Positions 27,818 to 34,910 of a stretch of DNA of 36,283 nucleotides are shown piece by piece. Every line of letters begins with the position of its first letter. Positions within the stretch are counted from its first letter, which is position 1. The notes under the pieces were generated by a model. It was not told the DNA's origin and did not search any database. It worked only from the letters and a program-made list of their open reading frames with translations. Source of the stretch: Sedimenticola sp. (lineage in GTDB: Bacteria > Pseudomonadota > Gammaproteobacteria > Chromatiales > Chromatiaceae); assembly GCA_027026755.1 (NCBI GenBank), contig JALVNE010000184.1, positions 1-36,283 of the forward strand, given 5' to 3'. The position numbers were made by a program, and so were the translations under genes.

Positions 27818-28217
27818 CCCGAATGTTTCATCCGGGAACGCGATGATCGTGCCGGGATCGGCGTTCAGGTGCGGATTTGCGATTGAATCAATAGCCCAAG
27901 CTATTGATGATTGAGCAAATACCGCAGATGGACGGCGAGACCGGCGCGAGGGCGCGTTCAGCGATGCCCGGTAACATATTGTACTTTGCTAATATTCCAA
28001 GGTTCTCCATGAACTTCCATGATCGGGCGGCAACACCCCAGATCATGGAAAAGTCCCCTCTCCCCCTCGGGGGAGAGGGTTAGGGTGAGGGGGGGAACCG
28101 GTAATACTCCCCCTCCCCAACCCTCCCCCGCGCGCGGGGGAGGGAGTTGTTGGTGTATTTCCACATTAAATACAGTAAGCTGGAATATTTTTCCAGCGAC
28201 CGGGTGAAATATTCGGG
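27818..28217. repeat. MITE-like element, copy 2 of the 244-bp family, carrying an insertion
   Basis: The same family as 20426-20669: identical for long stretches from CCCGAATGTTTCATCCGG onward, ending in the same GCGACCGGGTGAAATATTCGGG. It is flanked by TTAG direct repeats (27814-27817, 28218-28221). The 400-bp length is explained by about 155 extra bases between roughly 28014 and 28168, which break the A/T-rich segment. The copy ends 13 bp before the nucleotidyltransferase gene. The conserved ATCAATAGC/GCTATTGAT hairpin is present at about 27887-27908. Confidence 0.85.
28014..28168. repeat. Nested G/C-rich hairpin repeat inside the MITE
   Basis: Three stems lie in succession. TCCATGATC pairs with GATCATGGA (about 28016-28049). 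CCCTCTCCCCC pairs with GGGGGAGAGGG, followed by TTAGGGTGAGGG. A palindromic CCTCCCCCGCGCGCGGGGGAGG follows it. The CCCTCTCCCC...GAGAGGGTTAGGGTGAGGGG sequence is a dispersed repeat I have seen in many bacterial genomes. It is absent from the other copy of the host MITE, so it arrived after the MITE. Confidence 0.7.
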
Positions 28218-28230
28218 TTAGGGCAATAAT

Positions 28231-28530
28231 ATGCGCTTAAAATCGGAATACAGAGATAAAATAAAAGCCATCGTTCAGGAAGTGGCAGGGGCAGATGCGA
28301 AAGTGAGGCTGTTTGGCTCGAGAGTTGACGATGATAAAAGGGGGGGGGATGTTGATCTGCTCGTTGAGTTGCCAACAGAAGTACGCGAACCTGCCGTATT
28401 TTCGGCGCGCCTAGCGGCACGAATTTCCCGAGTCATGTCAGGGCGCAAAACAGATGTCATCATTTCAGCTCCCAATTTGGAAAAATCATCTGTTCATAAA
28501 CAGGCAATAAAGGAAGGTGTTCTGTTATGA
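28231..28530 (+). CDS. mntA: MntA-type nucleotidyltransferase (antitoxin-like)
   Basis: The 99-residue protein is a minimal nucleotidyltransferase. GSRVDDDKRGGDVDLLVE at about residues 30-47 is the GSx9DxD motif of the MNT family, with a further Asp in RKTDVIIS. In type VII toxin-antitoxin pairs MntA adds AMP to a tyrosine of the HEPN toxin HepT and blocks it. The gene overlaps the HEPN gene as ATGA. The codons for KRGGD form a run of nine G (28340-28348), a slippage-prone site. Base composition is A/T-richer than the neighbours, which suggests transfer. An AGGG ribosome site lies at the end of the adjacent MITE's flank. Confidence 0.85.
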   Translation: MRLKSEYRDKIKAIVQEVAGADAKVRLFGSRVDDDKRGGDVDLLVELPTEVREPAVFSARLAARISRVMSGRKTDVIISAPNLEKSSVHKQAIKEGVLL

Positions 28531-29009
28531 CGCTGAATGATGCGGCCAAGAATCGTTTGCAGTTTCTGGCAAGAGTAATTAAAAGGGAAAAGAAGCACTT
28601 GCAGATAACATCAGAACGTTTTTTTGAAATAGAATTCACGGAAGAAACCGCAAAGCAGTTGGACAATAATGTAGATTACTCAGAAAGGCTTGACGCCTTT
28701 GTGGCTCGTTTTAGCAGGCTTCAAGACACGCTGGGTGACAAAATGCTTCCTCAGCTCTTATTGGCGCTAAATGAATCCGTCCGAACCCAAATAGACAACC
28801 TGGACAAGGCTGAACGATTCGGCTGGATAAGGTCAGCAGATGAATGGGTTGAGATTCGTAACTTGAGAAACCAAATGATCCATGAATATATTGAAGATTT
28901 AACAATATTGGTTAATGCGGTTTCTCGCGCAAATGCTTATGTGAAAGTTCTTTTAGGTGCTGCTGACAACATGCTAAAAGAAATTAAAGGGCGGGGCTGG
29001 ATTGAATAA
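28527..29009 (+). CDS. hepT: HEPN-domain protein, HepT-type toxin
   Basis: The 160-residue all-helical protein pairs with the upstream nucleotidyltransferase. Near residue 115-123 it has RNQMIHEY, the RX4HXY signature of HEPN ribonucleases and the tyrosine that MntA modifies in HepT/MntA systems. The length is slightly above typical HepT (130-145). A substrate-binding partner of an HI0073/HI0074-type pair is the alternative, but the RX4HXY motif favours a toxin. The start overlaps the antitoxin stop as ATGA. A/T-rich codon use sets it apart from neighbouring genes. No terminator is clear; a small CAGCC/GGCTG stem follows. Confidence 0.83.
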   Translation: MTLNDAAKNRLQFLARVIKREKKHLQITSERFFEIEFTEETAKQLDNNVDYSERLDAFVARFSRLQDTLGDKMLPQLLLALNESVRTQIDNLDKAERFGWIRSADEWVEIRNLRNQMIHEYIEDLTILVNAVSRANAYVKVLLGAADNMLKEIKGRGWIE

Positions 29010-29070
29010 GTTTATTAATCAGAGCCTCCTTAACCGTTGTAATCAGCCATGAGGCTGAAGATACGCTTGA

Positions 29071-29364
29071 TCAAGGTAAAAGGATTTTCGGCTTTTTGGG
29101 GTTTCTTCTGAAAATTACCGCCATGTTACCAATACGTTGCACGAGTTCCGCGCCAGTTTCGCCAATGATGTTCCCGATGATCTGATCACGTTCTTCCCTG
29201 TCACCCGCGCTGACCTTGATCTTGATGAGTTCGTGGAAATCCAGGGCGATACCGATTTCCTCCAGCACGGAATCGCGCAGGCCATGCTGGCCTACCATGA
29301 CCACGGGTTTGAGGCTGTGCGCCAGGCTGCGCAGGTGGCGGATATGGGAACTGGATAGTGGCAC
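29071..29364 (-). CDS. yhbY: RNA-binding protein YhbY (CRM domain)
   Basis: The 97-residue protein is a single CRM domain that binds the pre-50S ribosomal subunit. It shows HIRHLRSLAHSLKPVVMVGQHGL with the G-x-x-G-like loop, HELIKIKV, and AELVQRIGNMAVIFRRNPKKP. I use the GTG at 29364 (MPLSSSHIRH) because GGAG lies 7 bp upstream; the TTG at 29376 is not supported. In Pseudomonas and E. coli yhbY is divergent from or next to rlmE, and it is divergent from rlmE here with a 119-bp gap that must hold both promoters. Confidence 0.93.
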   Translation of the reverse strand: MPLSSSHIRHLRSLAHSLKPVVMVGQHGLRDSVLEEIGIALDFHELIKIKVSAGDREERDQIIGNIIGETGAELVQRIGNMAVIFRRNPKKPKILLP

Positions 29365-29443
29365 CGGGAACTCCAAAGACTGGTCCTTGATGAATTTTGC
29401 GGCATTCTACTCCTTCTGAGACATTCTTGCGGGAAAAAGCCAG

Positions 29444-29449
29444 TATAAT
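29444..29449 (+). promoter_or_regulatory. Candidate -10 box for rlmE
   Basis: A perfect TATAAT lies 35 bp upstream of the rlmE GTG, in the short divergent gap. A matching -35 at 16-18 bp is poor, so this is only a candidate. Confidence 0.4.
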
Positions 29450-29483
29450 CACTAGTTTTAACCTGCAGGCAGCGATACAAAGC

Positions 29484-30104
29484 GTGGGACGTTCCAAGAG
29501 CAGTCATGTCTGGATGCAGCGTCATGTGAATGACGAATACGTGCAGCGGGCCAGGCGCGAGGGCTATCGCTCCCGGGCCAGCTACAAGCTGCTGGAAATC
29601 CAGGACAAGGACAAGGTGCTCAAGCCGGGCCAGGTGGTGGTCGATCTGGGCGCGGCGCCCGGTGGCTGGAGTCAGGTGGCAGCTTCCATCGTGGGAAGCA
29701 AAGGCAGGGTGCTGGCCATGGATATTCTGGACATGGAAGGGATTCCCGGCGTGGATTTCCTGCAGGGAGACTTCCGTGAACAGGAGGTCATGGACCAATT
29801 GATAAATCTGCTGGAGGGGCGCGCCGTGGATCTGGTAATTTCCGACATCGCGCCCAATGCCAGTGGGGTACGGGCGGTGGATCAGCCCAGAGCCATGTAT
29901 CTTGCTGAACTGGCGCTGGATTTTGCCAGAACCACTCTGAAGCCTGGCGGGGCTTTCGTCACCAAGCTGTTCCAGGGCGAGGGGTTTGACGACTATGTCA
30001 GGGATGCCCGCCGCAGTTTCAGCCGGGTGGTGGTGCGCAAACCGAAATCTTCCCGGCCGAAAAGCCGTGAAGTGTACATGGTGGCAACTGGCTATAAATC
30101 CTGA
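29484..30104 (+). CDS. rlmE: 23S rRNA (uridine(2552)-2'-O)-methyltransferase
   Basis: RlmE (FtsJ/RrmJ) methylates the ribose of U2552 in the A loop of 23S rRNA late in 50S assembly. The 206-residue protein has [33 protein letters not shown] with the first catalytic lysine, [11 protein letters not shown] for SAM binding, SDIAPNASG with the catalytic Asp, and TKLFQGEGF with the second lysine. The GTG at 29484 starts exactly at the family N-terminus (MGRSKSS); the longer frame from 29397 is not conserved. ftsH follows, as in other gammaproteobacteria, after a REP-like pair. Confidence 0.96.
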   Translation: MGRSKSSHVWMQRHVNDEYVQRARREGYRSRASYKLLEIQDKDKVLKPGQVVVDLGAAPGGWSQVAASIVGSKGRVLAMDILDMEGIPGVDFLQGDFREQEVMDQLINLLEGRAVDLVISDIAPNASGVRAVDQPRAMYLAELALDFARTTLKPGGAFVTKLFQGEGFDDYVRDARRSFSRVVVRKPKSSRPKSREVYMVATGYKS

Positions 30105-30180
30105 TAGTTTTACTGAATGGCAGTGTCTCTGAACAGGGATGCTGCCAGCCCAAGACCAGCTGAATGGCATTCGCCCGCAG

Positions 30181-30231
30181 GTCGGACTTCAGTCCGACAC
30201 ACAACGGTGGATTGTCGGGCTGAAGCCCGAC
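30181..30231. repeat. REP-like palindrome pair upstream of ftsH
   Basis: Two 18-bp palindromes, GTCGGACTTCAGTCCGAC (30181-30198) and GTCGGGCTGAAGCCCGAC (30214-30231), are inverted copies of each other separated by 15 bp. The (A)GGTCGG(G/A)CTTCAG(C/T)CCGAC unit is a widespread bacterial REP-type sequence. They lie between rlmE and ftsH and could end or shield transcription. Confidence 0.75.
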
Positions 30232-30336
30232 CTAACAGGACATAAGCTGACTTGGTACTGTGACGCATTGAAACGTATTGCCTTCGCATCTGTCCAAGCT
30301 GAAGGTTGACCAGGGAAATCGACGAGGAATCCTGTT

Positions 30337-32274
30337 TTGAACGATATGGCAAAAAACATCGTGTTGTGGATCGTCATCGCCATCGTGCTGATGACGGTTT
30401 TCAACAGTTTCAATGGACAAAAGAACCGGGCGCCGGCCATCTCCTACTCAAAATTCCTGGAGCAGGTGGAGCAGGGCAATGTCACCAGTGTGGTGATACA
30501 CGAGAGTGGCAAGATCGAGGGCACCACCTCTTCCGGCAGCACGTTCGTTACGGAAAGCCCCAACGACCCTGGTCTGATTGGCGATTTGCTCAAGGCGGGC
30601 GTGGATATCCGCGCCAAGCCGCCAGAGCAGCCCTCCATGTTGAAGTTGATACTCATCAATTGGTTCCCGCTGATCATTCTCATCGCCCTGTGGATCTTCT
30701 TCATGCGTCAGATGCAGGGGGGTGGCGGTGGCCGTGGCGCCATGTCCTTTGGCAAGAGCAAGGCGCGTATGCTCAGCGAAGATCAAGTCAAGGTGACGTT
30801 CGCCGACGTGGCGGGCGTGGAAGAAGCCAAGGAAGAAGTGCAGGAAGTGGTGGAGTTCCTCAAGGATCCGTCCAAGTTCCAGCGCCTGGGGGGCAAGATT
30901 CCCAAGGGGGTGCTCATGGTGGGCTCGCCCGGCACGGGCAAGACCCTGCTGGCCAAGGCCATCGCCGGGGAAGCCAAGGTGCCTTTCTTCACCATCTCGG
31001 GCTCCGACTTCGTGGAGATGTTCGTGGGCGTGGGCGCCTCCCGGGTGCGGGACATGTTCGACACGGCCAAGAAGCACGCGCCCTGCATCATTTTCATCGA
31101 TGAGATCGATGCCGTGGGCCGTCACCGTGGCGCGGGACTGGGAGGCGGACATGACGAGCGCGAGCAGACCCTGAACCAGCTCCTGGTGGAAATGGACGGT
31201 TTCGAGGGCACGGAAGGCGTCATCGTCATTGCCGCCACCAACCGGCCCGATGTGCTGGACCCGGCCCTGTTGCGTCCCGGCCGTTTCGACCGCCAGGTGG
31301 TGGTGCCCCTGCCCGACGTGCGCGGCCGGGAGCAGATTCTCAAGGTGCACATGCGCAAGGTGCCCCTGGCCGATGATGTGAAGCCGGCCCTGATCGCGCG
31401 CGGCACCCCCGGTTTTTCCGGGGCGGATCTGGCCAACCTGGTCAACGAGGCGGCCCTGATGGCGGCGCGGCAGAACAGCCGCAGCGTCACCATGGCCCAT
31501 TTCGAGGCGGCCAAGGACAAGATCATGATGGGGGCCGAGCGCCGCTCCATGGTCATGAAGGACGAGGAGAAGAAGCAGACGGCCTACCACGAGGCGGGCC
31601 ATGCCATCGTCGGTCTGAAAGTGCCTTCCCATGACCCCGTGTACAAGGTGAGCATCATTCCCCGGGGCCGGGCCCTGGGCGTGACCATGTTCCTGCCCGA
31701 GGAGGACCGCTACAGCCAGAGCCGGGAGTTGCTGGAGAGCCAGATTTCCAGCCTGTATGGTGGCCGTATCGCCGAGGAGCTGGTGTTTGGGGATGAGCAT
31801 GTCACCACCGGTGCCTCCAATGACATCAAGCGCGCCACGGAAATCGCCCGCAACATGGTGACCCGCTGGGGCCTGTCGGAGCGTCTTGGTCCCCTGGCCT
31901 ATGGCGAGGAGGAAGAAGAAGTGTTCCTGGGCCGTTCCGTGACCCAGCACAAGAATGTTTCCGATGAAACCGCCCACATCATCGATGAGGAAATCCGCAA
32001 CATCATCGACCGTAATTATGACCGGGCGCGGCGCATTCTCAAGGACAACATCGACAAGCTGCATGCCATGGCCGATGCTCTGGTCAAATACGAAACCATT
32101 GATATCGAGCAGATCGAGGACATCATGGCCGGACGCACGCCGCGTCCACCGGAAGGCTGGGACGACGACTCTTCCGCAAGTTCCGGGGGCAATGTCGTTT
32201 CTTCAGATGATGCCACGCCAAGTGGAAAAAAGGATGATCCGGTCATCGACCCCGACCCGGCAGAGCAGCACTGA
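30337..32274 (+). CDS. ftsH: ATP-dependent zinc metalloprotease FtsH
   Basis: FtsH is a membrane-anchored hexameric AAA+ protease that degrades misassembled membrane proteins and regulators such as LpxC and sigma-32. The 645-residue product has TM1 at about 6-24, a periplasmic loop, TM2 at about 101-123, Walker A GSPGTGKT (~196-203), Walker [11 protein letters not shown], the second region of homology with [20 protein letters not shown] (in part), and the zinc site HEAGH at 418-422. A hydrophilic Ser/Asp-rich tail follows. The TTG at 30337 (MNDMAKN) is preferred to ATG 30346 because GAGGA lies 8 bp upstream and homologues start MNDMAKN or MSDMAKN. folP follows after 29 bp. Confidence 0.97.
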   Translation: MNDMAKNIVLWIVIAIVLMTVFNSFNGQKNRAPAISYSKFLEQVEQGNVTSVVIHESGKIEGTTSSGSTFVTESPNDPGLIGDLLKAGVDIRAKPPEQPSMLKLILINWFPLIILIALWIFFMRQMQGGGGGRGAMSFGKSKARMLSEDQVKVTFADVAGVEEAKEEVQEVVEFLKDPSKFQRLGGKIPKGVLMVGSPGTGKTLLAKAIAGEAKVPFFTISGSDFVEMFVGVGASRVRDMFDTAKKHAPCIIFIDEIDAVGRHRGAGLGGGHDEREQTLNQLLVEMDGFEGTEGVIVIAATNRPDVLDPALLRPGRFDRQVVVPLPDVRGREQILKVHMRKVPLADDVKPALIARGTPGFSGADLANLVNEAALMAARQNSRSVTMAHFEAAKDKIMMGAERRSMVMKDEEKKQTAYHEAGHAIVGLKVPSHDPVYKVSIIPRGRALGVTMFLPEEDRYSQSRELLESQISSLYGGRIAEELVFGDEHVTTGASNDIKRATEIARNMVTRWGLSERLGPLAYGEEEEEVFLGRSVTQHKNVSDETAHIIDEEIRNIIDRNYDRARRILKDNIDKLHAMADALVKYETIDIEQIEDIMAGRTPRPPEGWDDDSSASSGGNVVSSDDATPSGKKDDPVIDPDPAEQH

Positions 32275-32303
32275 ATCCCGTTCATCCATAGGGAGCCTTT
32301 CTT

Positions 32304-33206
32304 GTGACAGTGTTTGACTGCAATGGGCGAGCCCTGCCGCTGGATGCTCCGGTGGTCATGGGCATTCTCAATGTCACGCCGGACTCTTTTTCGGACGGGG
32401 GGCGATTCCTGGGAAAGGATGCAGCTGTTCGCGGCGCCCTTGCCATGCAGCAGGCTGGCGCGGCCATCATCGACATTGGCGGGGAATCCACCCGTCCCGG
32501 GGCGCTGCCGGTTTCCGCCGACGAGGAAATGGAAAGGGTGGTGCCGGTCATCGAGGCCTTGCAAGGGGAGCTGGACATCCCCCTGTCCGTGGATACCAGC
32601 AAGCCCGAAGTCATGCGGGAAGCCGTCAGGGCGGGGGCGGGGATGATCAACGACGTGAATGCCCTGCGCGCCGAGGGCGCTGTTCAGGCTGCCGCGGAAC
32701 TGGGGGTGCCCCTGTGTCTGATGCACATGCAGGGCGAGCCGCGTACCATGCAGCAGGCTCCTGTCTATGCTGACGTGGTGGCGGAAGTGAAAGCCTTTCT
32801 GCGCGAGCGGCTGACATGCTGCCGGGAGGCGGGCATCCCGGAAAACACTGTCCTGGTGGATCCGGGATTTGGTTTTGGCAAGACCCTGGAACACAATCTG
32901 GCCCTGCTGCGCAATCTGCATCAGTTTGCGGACATGGGCGCCGGGGTTCTGGCCGGGATCTCCCGCAAGTCCATGCTGGGCGCGCTCACTGGACGGGACG
33001 CCCATCACAGGCTGGCGGCGAGCATCACGGCGGCGGCTCTTGCGGTGGAGCGCGGCGCAATCGTGGTGCGGGTTCATGACGTGGCGGAGACCGTGGATGC
33101 CCTGTCCATCGTCAATGCGATAATCAGAAACGACCAGGATACCGTCGTCCAAGCTTCGGCCGGGGTGGGGTCTGCTCGGAAAAACGCTGTAAATACATCC
33201 GTGTAA
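32304..33206 (+). CDS. folP: Dihydropteroate synthase
   Basis: FolP condenses 6-hydroxymethyl-7,8-dihydropterin pyrophosphate with p-aminobenzoate in folate synthesis and is the sulfonamide target. The TIM-barrel motifs are GILNVTPDSFSDGG, DIGGESTRPGA, SVDTSKPEVMREA, LMHMQGEPRTMQ, DPGFGFGKT, GISRKSMLG and VRVHDVAETVDAL. The GTG start at 32304 has a GGGAG ribosome site. The product is 300 residues, about 20 longer than usual. The surplus C-terminal residues from about 280 on are encoded by an inverted-repeat element that also provides the stop codon. It lies between ftsH and glmM as in Pseudomonas and E. coli. Confidence 0.96.
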   Translation: MTVFDCNGRALPLDAPVVMGILNVTPDSFSDGGRFLGKDAAVRGALAMQQAGAAIIDIGGESTRPGALPVSADEEMERVVPVIEALQGELDIPLSVDTSKPEVMREAVRAGAGMINDVNALRAEGAVQAAAELGVPLCLMHMQGEPRTMQQAPVYADVVAEVKAFLRERLTCCREAGIPENTVLVDPGFGFGKTLEHNLALLRNLHQFADMGAGVLAGISRKSMLGALTGRDAHHRLAASITAAALAVERGAIVVRVHDVAETVDALSIVNAIIRNDQDTVVQASAGVGSARKNAVNTSV

Positions 33207-33385
33207 GGCTCCGCGTCGGCTTTACGGCTTCGCAATCCCTGCTCTGCCGTAAAGTCCAGCCTCGCCATCCGTGGCGAGGCGTTCGCTGGCTGCGAAAATC
33301 CGCAGGATTTTCGATCCAGCTCACCCATGCCCCGGGGTTTTCCGAGCAGACTCCACCCCGGCCTTATCAATCAACTTGGACGACG
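33143..33385. repeat. Inverted-repeat element spanning the folP 3' end (copy 2 of second repeat type)
   Basis: A 243-bp element bounded by CGTCGTCCAAG (33143-33153) and its exact complement (33375-33385). Inside, GGCCGGGGTGGGGTCTGCTC and following bases (33158-33183) pair with 33338-33363 at 25 of 26. It shares TAAATACATCC and CTCCGCGTCGGC with the carA-upstream copy but has about 90 bp more in its centre. That extra part forms hairpins CTTTACGGC/GCCGTAAAG, CCTCGCCA/TGGCGAGG and CGAAAATCC/GGATTTTCG. The folP stop (33204-33206) is inside, and the element ends 20 bp before the glmM ATG. Confidence 0.8.
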
Positions 33386-33405
33386 TGATCCTGAGGGAGA
33401 GGCTC

Positions 33406-34758
33406 ATGACAAAAAGAAAATACTTCGGCACCGACGGCATCCGGGGAAAGGTTGGGGAAGGAAAGATCAACCCGGAATTCGTACTCAAGCTGGGCTGGGC
33501 GGCCGGCCGGGTGCTGGGCAATGGCAACCCAGGAAAGGTGCTCATCGGCAAGGATACGCGAATTTCGGGCTACATGTTCGAATCCGCCCTGGAAGCGGGC
33601 CTAGTGGCCGCTGGCATGGACATTCTCATGCTGGGCCCCATGCCCACGCCGGGCATCGCCTATCTGACCCGCACCCTGCATGCCTCCTCGGGGATCGTTA
33701 TCAGCGCCTCGCACAATCCCTATTATGACAACGGCATCAAGTTCTTCTCGGCGTCCGGGACCAAGCTGCCCGATCAGGTGGAACTGGCCATAGAAGCGGA
33801 GATCGACCGCCCCCTGGTCACCGTGGACCCGGCCCGCCTGGGCAAGGTGACGCGGGTGGAGGACGCAGCGGGCCGTTATATCGAATTCTGCAAGAGCACG
33901 GTTCCCCATGATCTCGACCTGTCTTCCCTGAAGATCGTGGTGGATTGTGCCAATGGCGCCACCTACCACGTTGCTCCTCATGTTCTGGAAGAACTGGGCG
34001 CCAGGGTGACGGTCATCGGTGCGGACCCCGATGGTTTCAACATCAACCACAAGGTGGGTTCCACCAATCCCGAAGCCCTGCAGCAGGCGGTCCTCCAGGA
34101 GCAGGCGGACCTGGGCATCGCCCTGGATGGCGACGGCGACCGCCTCGTCATGGTGGATCATACCGGGGCCACGGTGGATGGTGACGGCATCCTCTACATC
34201 ATTGCCCGGTCGCGCATGGCGCGCCCCGACGGGCTGAAAGGGCCTGTGGTGGGGACGACCATGAGCAACCTGGGACTGGAGCTGGCCCTGAAAGAACTGG
34301 GCATGGATCTGGTGCGCACGGATGTGGGGGACCGCTATATCCTGGCGGCCCTGGACGCCAATGGCTGGACCCTGGGCGGCGAGCCCTCAGGACATATCAT
34401 TTGCCGGGACCGCACCACCACAGGCGACGGTATCGTCGCCGCCCTGCAGGTGCTGGCGGCCATGGTGCTCACTGGCTCCAATCTGCATGACCTGAGCATG
34501 GGCATGCAGCGCATGCCTCAGACCCTGATCAACGTAGGCCTGGGAAAGGCTGCGCCGGCAGAGGTGATGAAGAACCAGGCTGTGCTGGATTCCGTGGCCG
34601 CGGCCGAGAATACCCTGGGCAAGAATGGCAGGGTGCTGTTACGGCCATCCGGTACCGAACCCCTGATCCGGGTGATGGTGGAGGGCAGGGAAGCCACCCT
34701 GGTGACCCAGCTTGCCAGTGAGATTGCGGCAGCGGTGGAGTCAGTTACTGCCGCCTGA
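33406..34758 (+). CDS. glmM: Phosphoglucosamine mutase
   Basis: GlmM interconverts glucosamine 6-phosphate and glucosamine 1-phosphate for UDP-GlcNAc, and so for peptidoglycan and LPS. The 450-residue enzyme begins [10 protein letters not shown]. It has the phosphoserine loop [17 protein letters not shown] with the catalytic S102, the Mg2+ loop [13 protein letters not shown], the sugar loop GGEPSGHII and the C-terminal phosphate site [14 protein letters not shown] start at ATG 33406 ([11 protein letters not shown]), with a GAGGGAGAGG ribosome site. The frame upstream to 33271 translates repeat sequence. A hairpin-only repeat begins just after its stop. Confidence 0.97.
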   Translation: MTKRKYFGTDGIRGKVGEGKINPEFVLKLGWAAGRVLGNGNPGKVLIGKDTRISGYMFESALEAGLVAAGMDILMLGPMPTPGIAYLTRTLHASSGIVISASHNPYYDNGIKFFSASGTKLPDQVELAIEAEIDRPLVTVDPARLGKVTRVEDAAGRYIEFCKSTVPHDLDLSSLKIVVDCANGATYHVAPHVLEELGARVTVIGADPDGFNINHKVGSTNPEALQQAVLQEQADLGIALDGDGDRLVMVDHTGATVDGDGILYIIARSRMARPDGLKGPVVGTTMSNLGLELALKELGMDLVRTDVGDRYILAALDANGWTLGGEPSGHIICRDRTTTGDGIVAALQVLAAMVLTGSNLHDLSMGMQRMPQTLINVGLGKAAPAEVMKNQAVLDSVAAAENTLGKNGRVLLRPSGTEPLIRVMVEGREATLVTQLASEIAAAVESVTAA

Positions 34759-34759
34759 G

Positions 34760-34910
34760 GAGGGTGTCGCAAAAGGCGACAGCCTCCGCGATGCAGGGAT
34801 GCATCGCCATTTTCGATGGCTGTAAGCCATTGAAAATGGAGGAATCGGAAAATCGCACTTTTCCGATTCCGAGTCGTGAAAGCCCAGGGAAGGGCTTTTA
34901 CGACATCCTC
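34760..34910. repeat. Multi-hairpin repeat element between glmM and the histidine kinase gene
   Basis: A 151-bp element whose ends GAGGGTGTCGCAAAAGGC (34760-34777) and the complement of GAGGATGTCGTAAAAGCC (34893-34910) pair at about 15 of 18. The inside is almost all stems. GCGATGCA/TGCATCGC is at 34788-34807. CCATTTTC/GAAAATGG, with ATGGCT/AGCCAT nested, is at 34807-34839. GGAATCGGAAAA/TTTTCCGATTCC is at 34841-34870. AAAGCCC/GGGCTTT is at about 34879-34898. It separates two convergent genes and can serve both as terminator. The right end supplies the TAA stop of the kinase gene. Confidence 0.75.

Noticed and set aside
27958..28164. Short minus-strand ORF containing PLTLTLSPEGERG
   Set aside because: It is translation of the dispersed CCCTCTCCCC/TTAGGGTGAGGG repeat.
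30268..30291. Sigma-32-like promoter TTGAAA ... CGCATCT before ftsH
   Set aside because: The spacing of about 11 bp is shorter than the 13-17 bp used by heat-shock promoters and the -10 half is a poor match.
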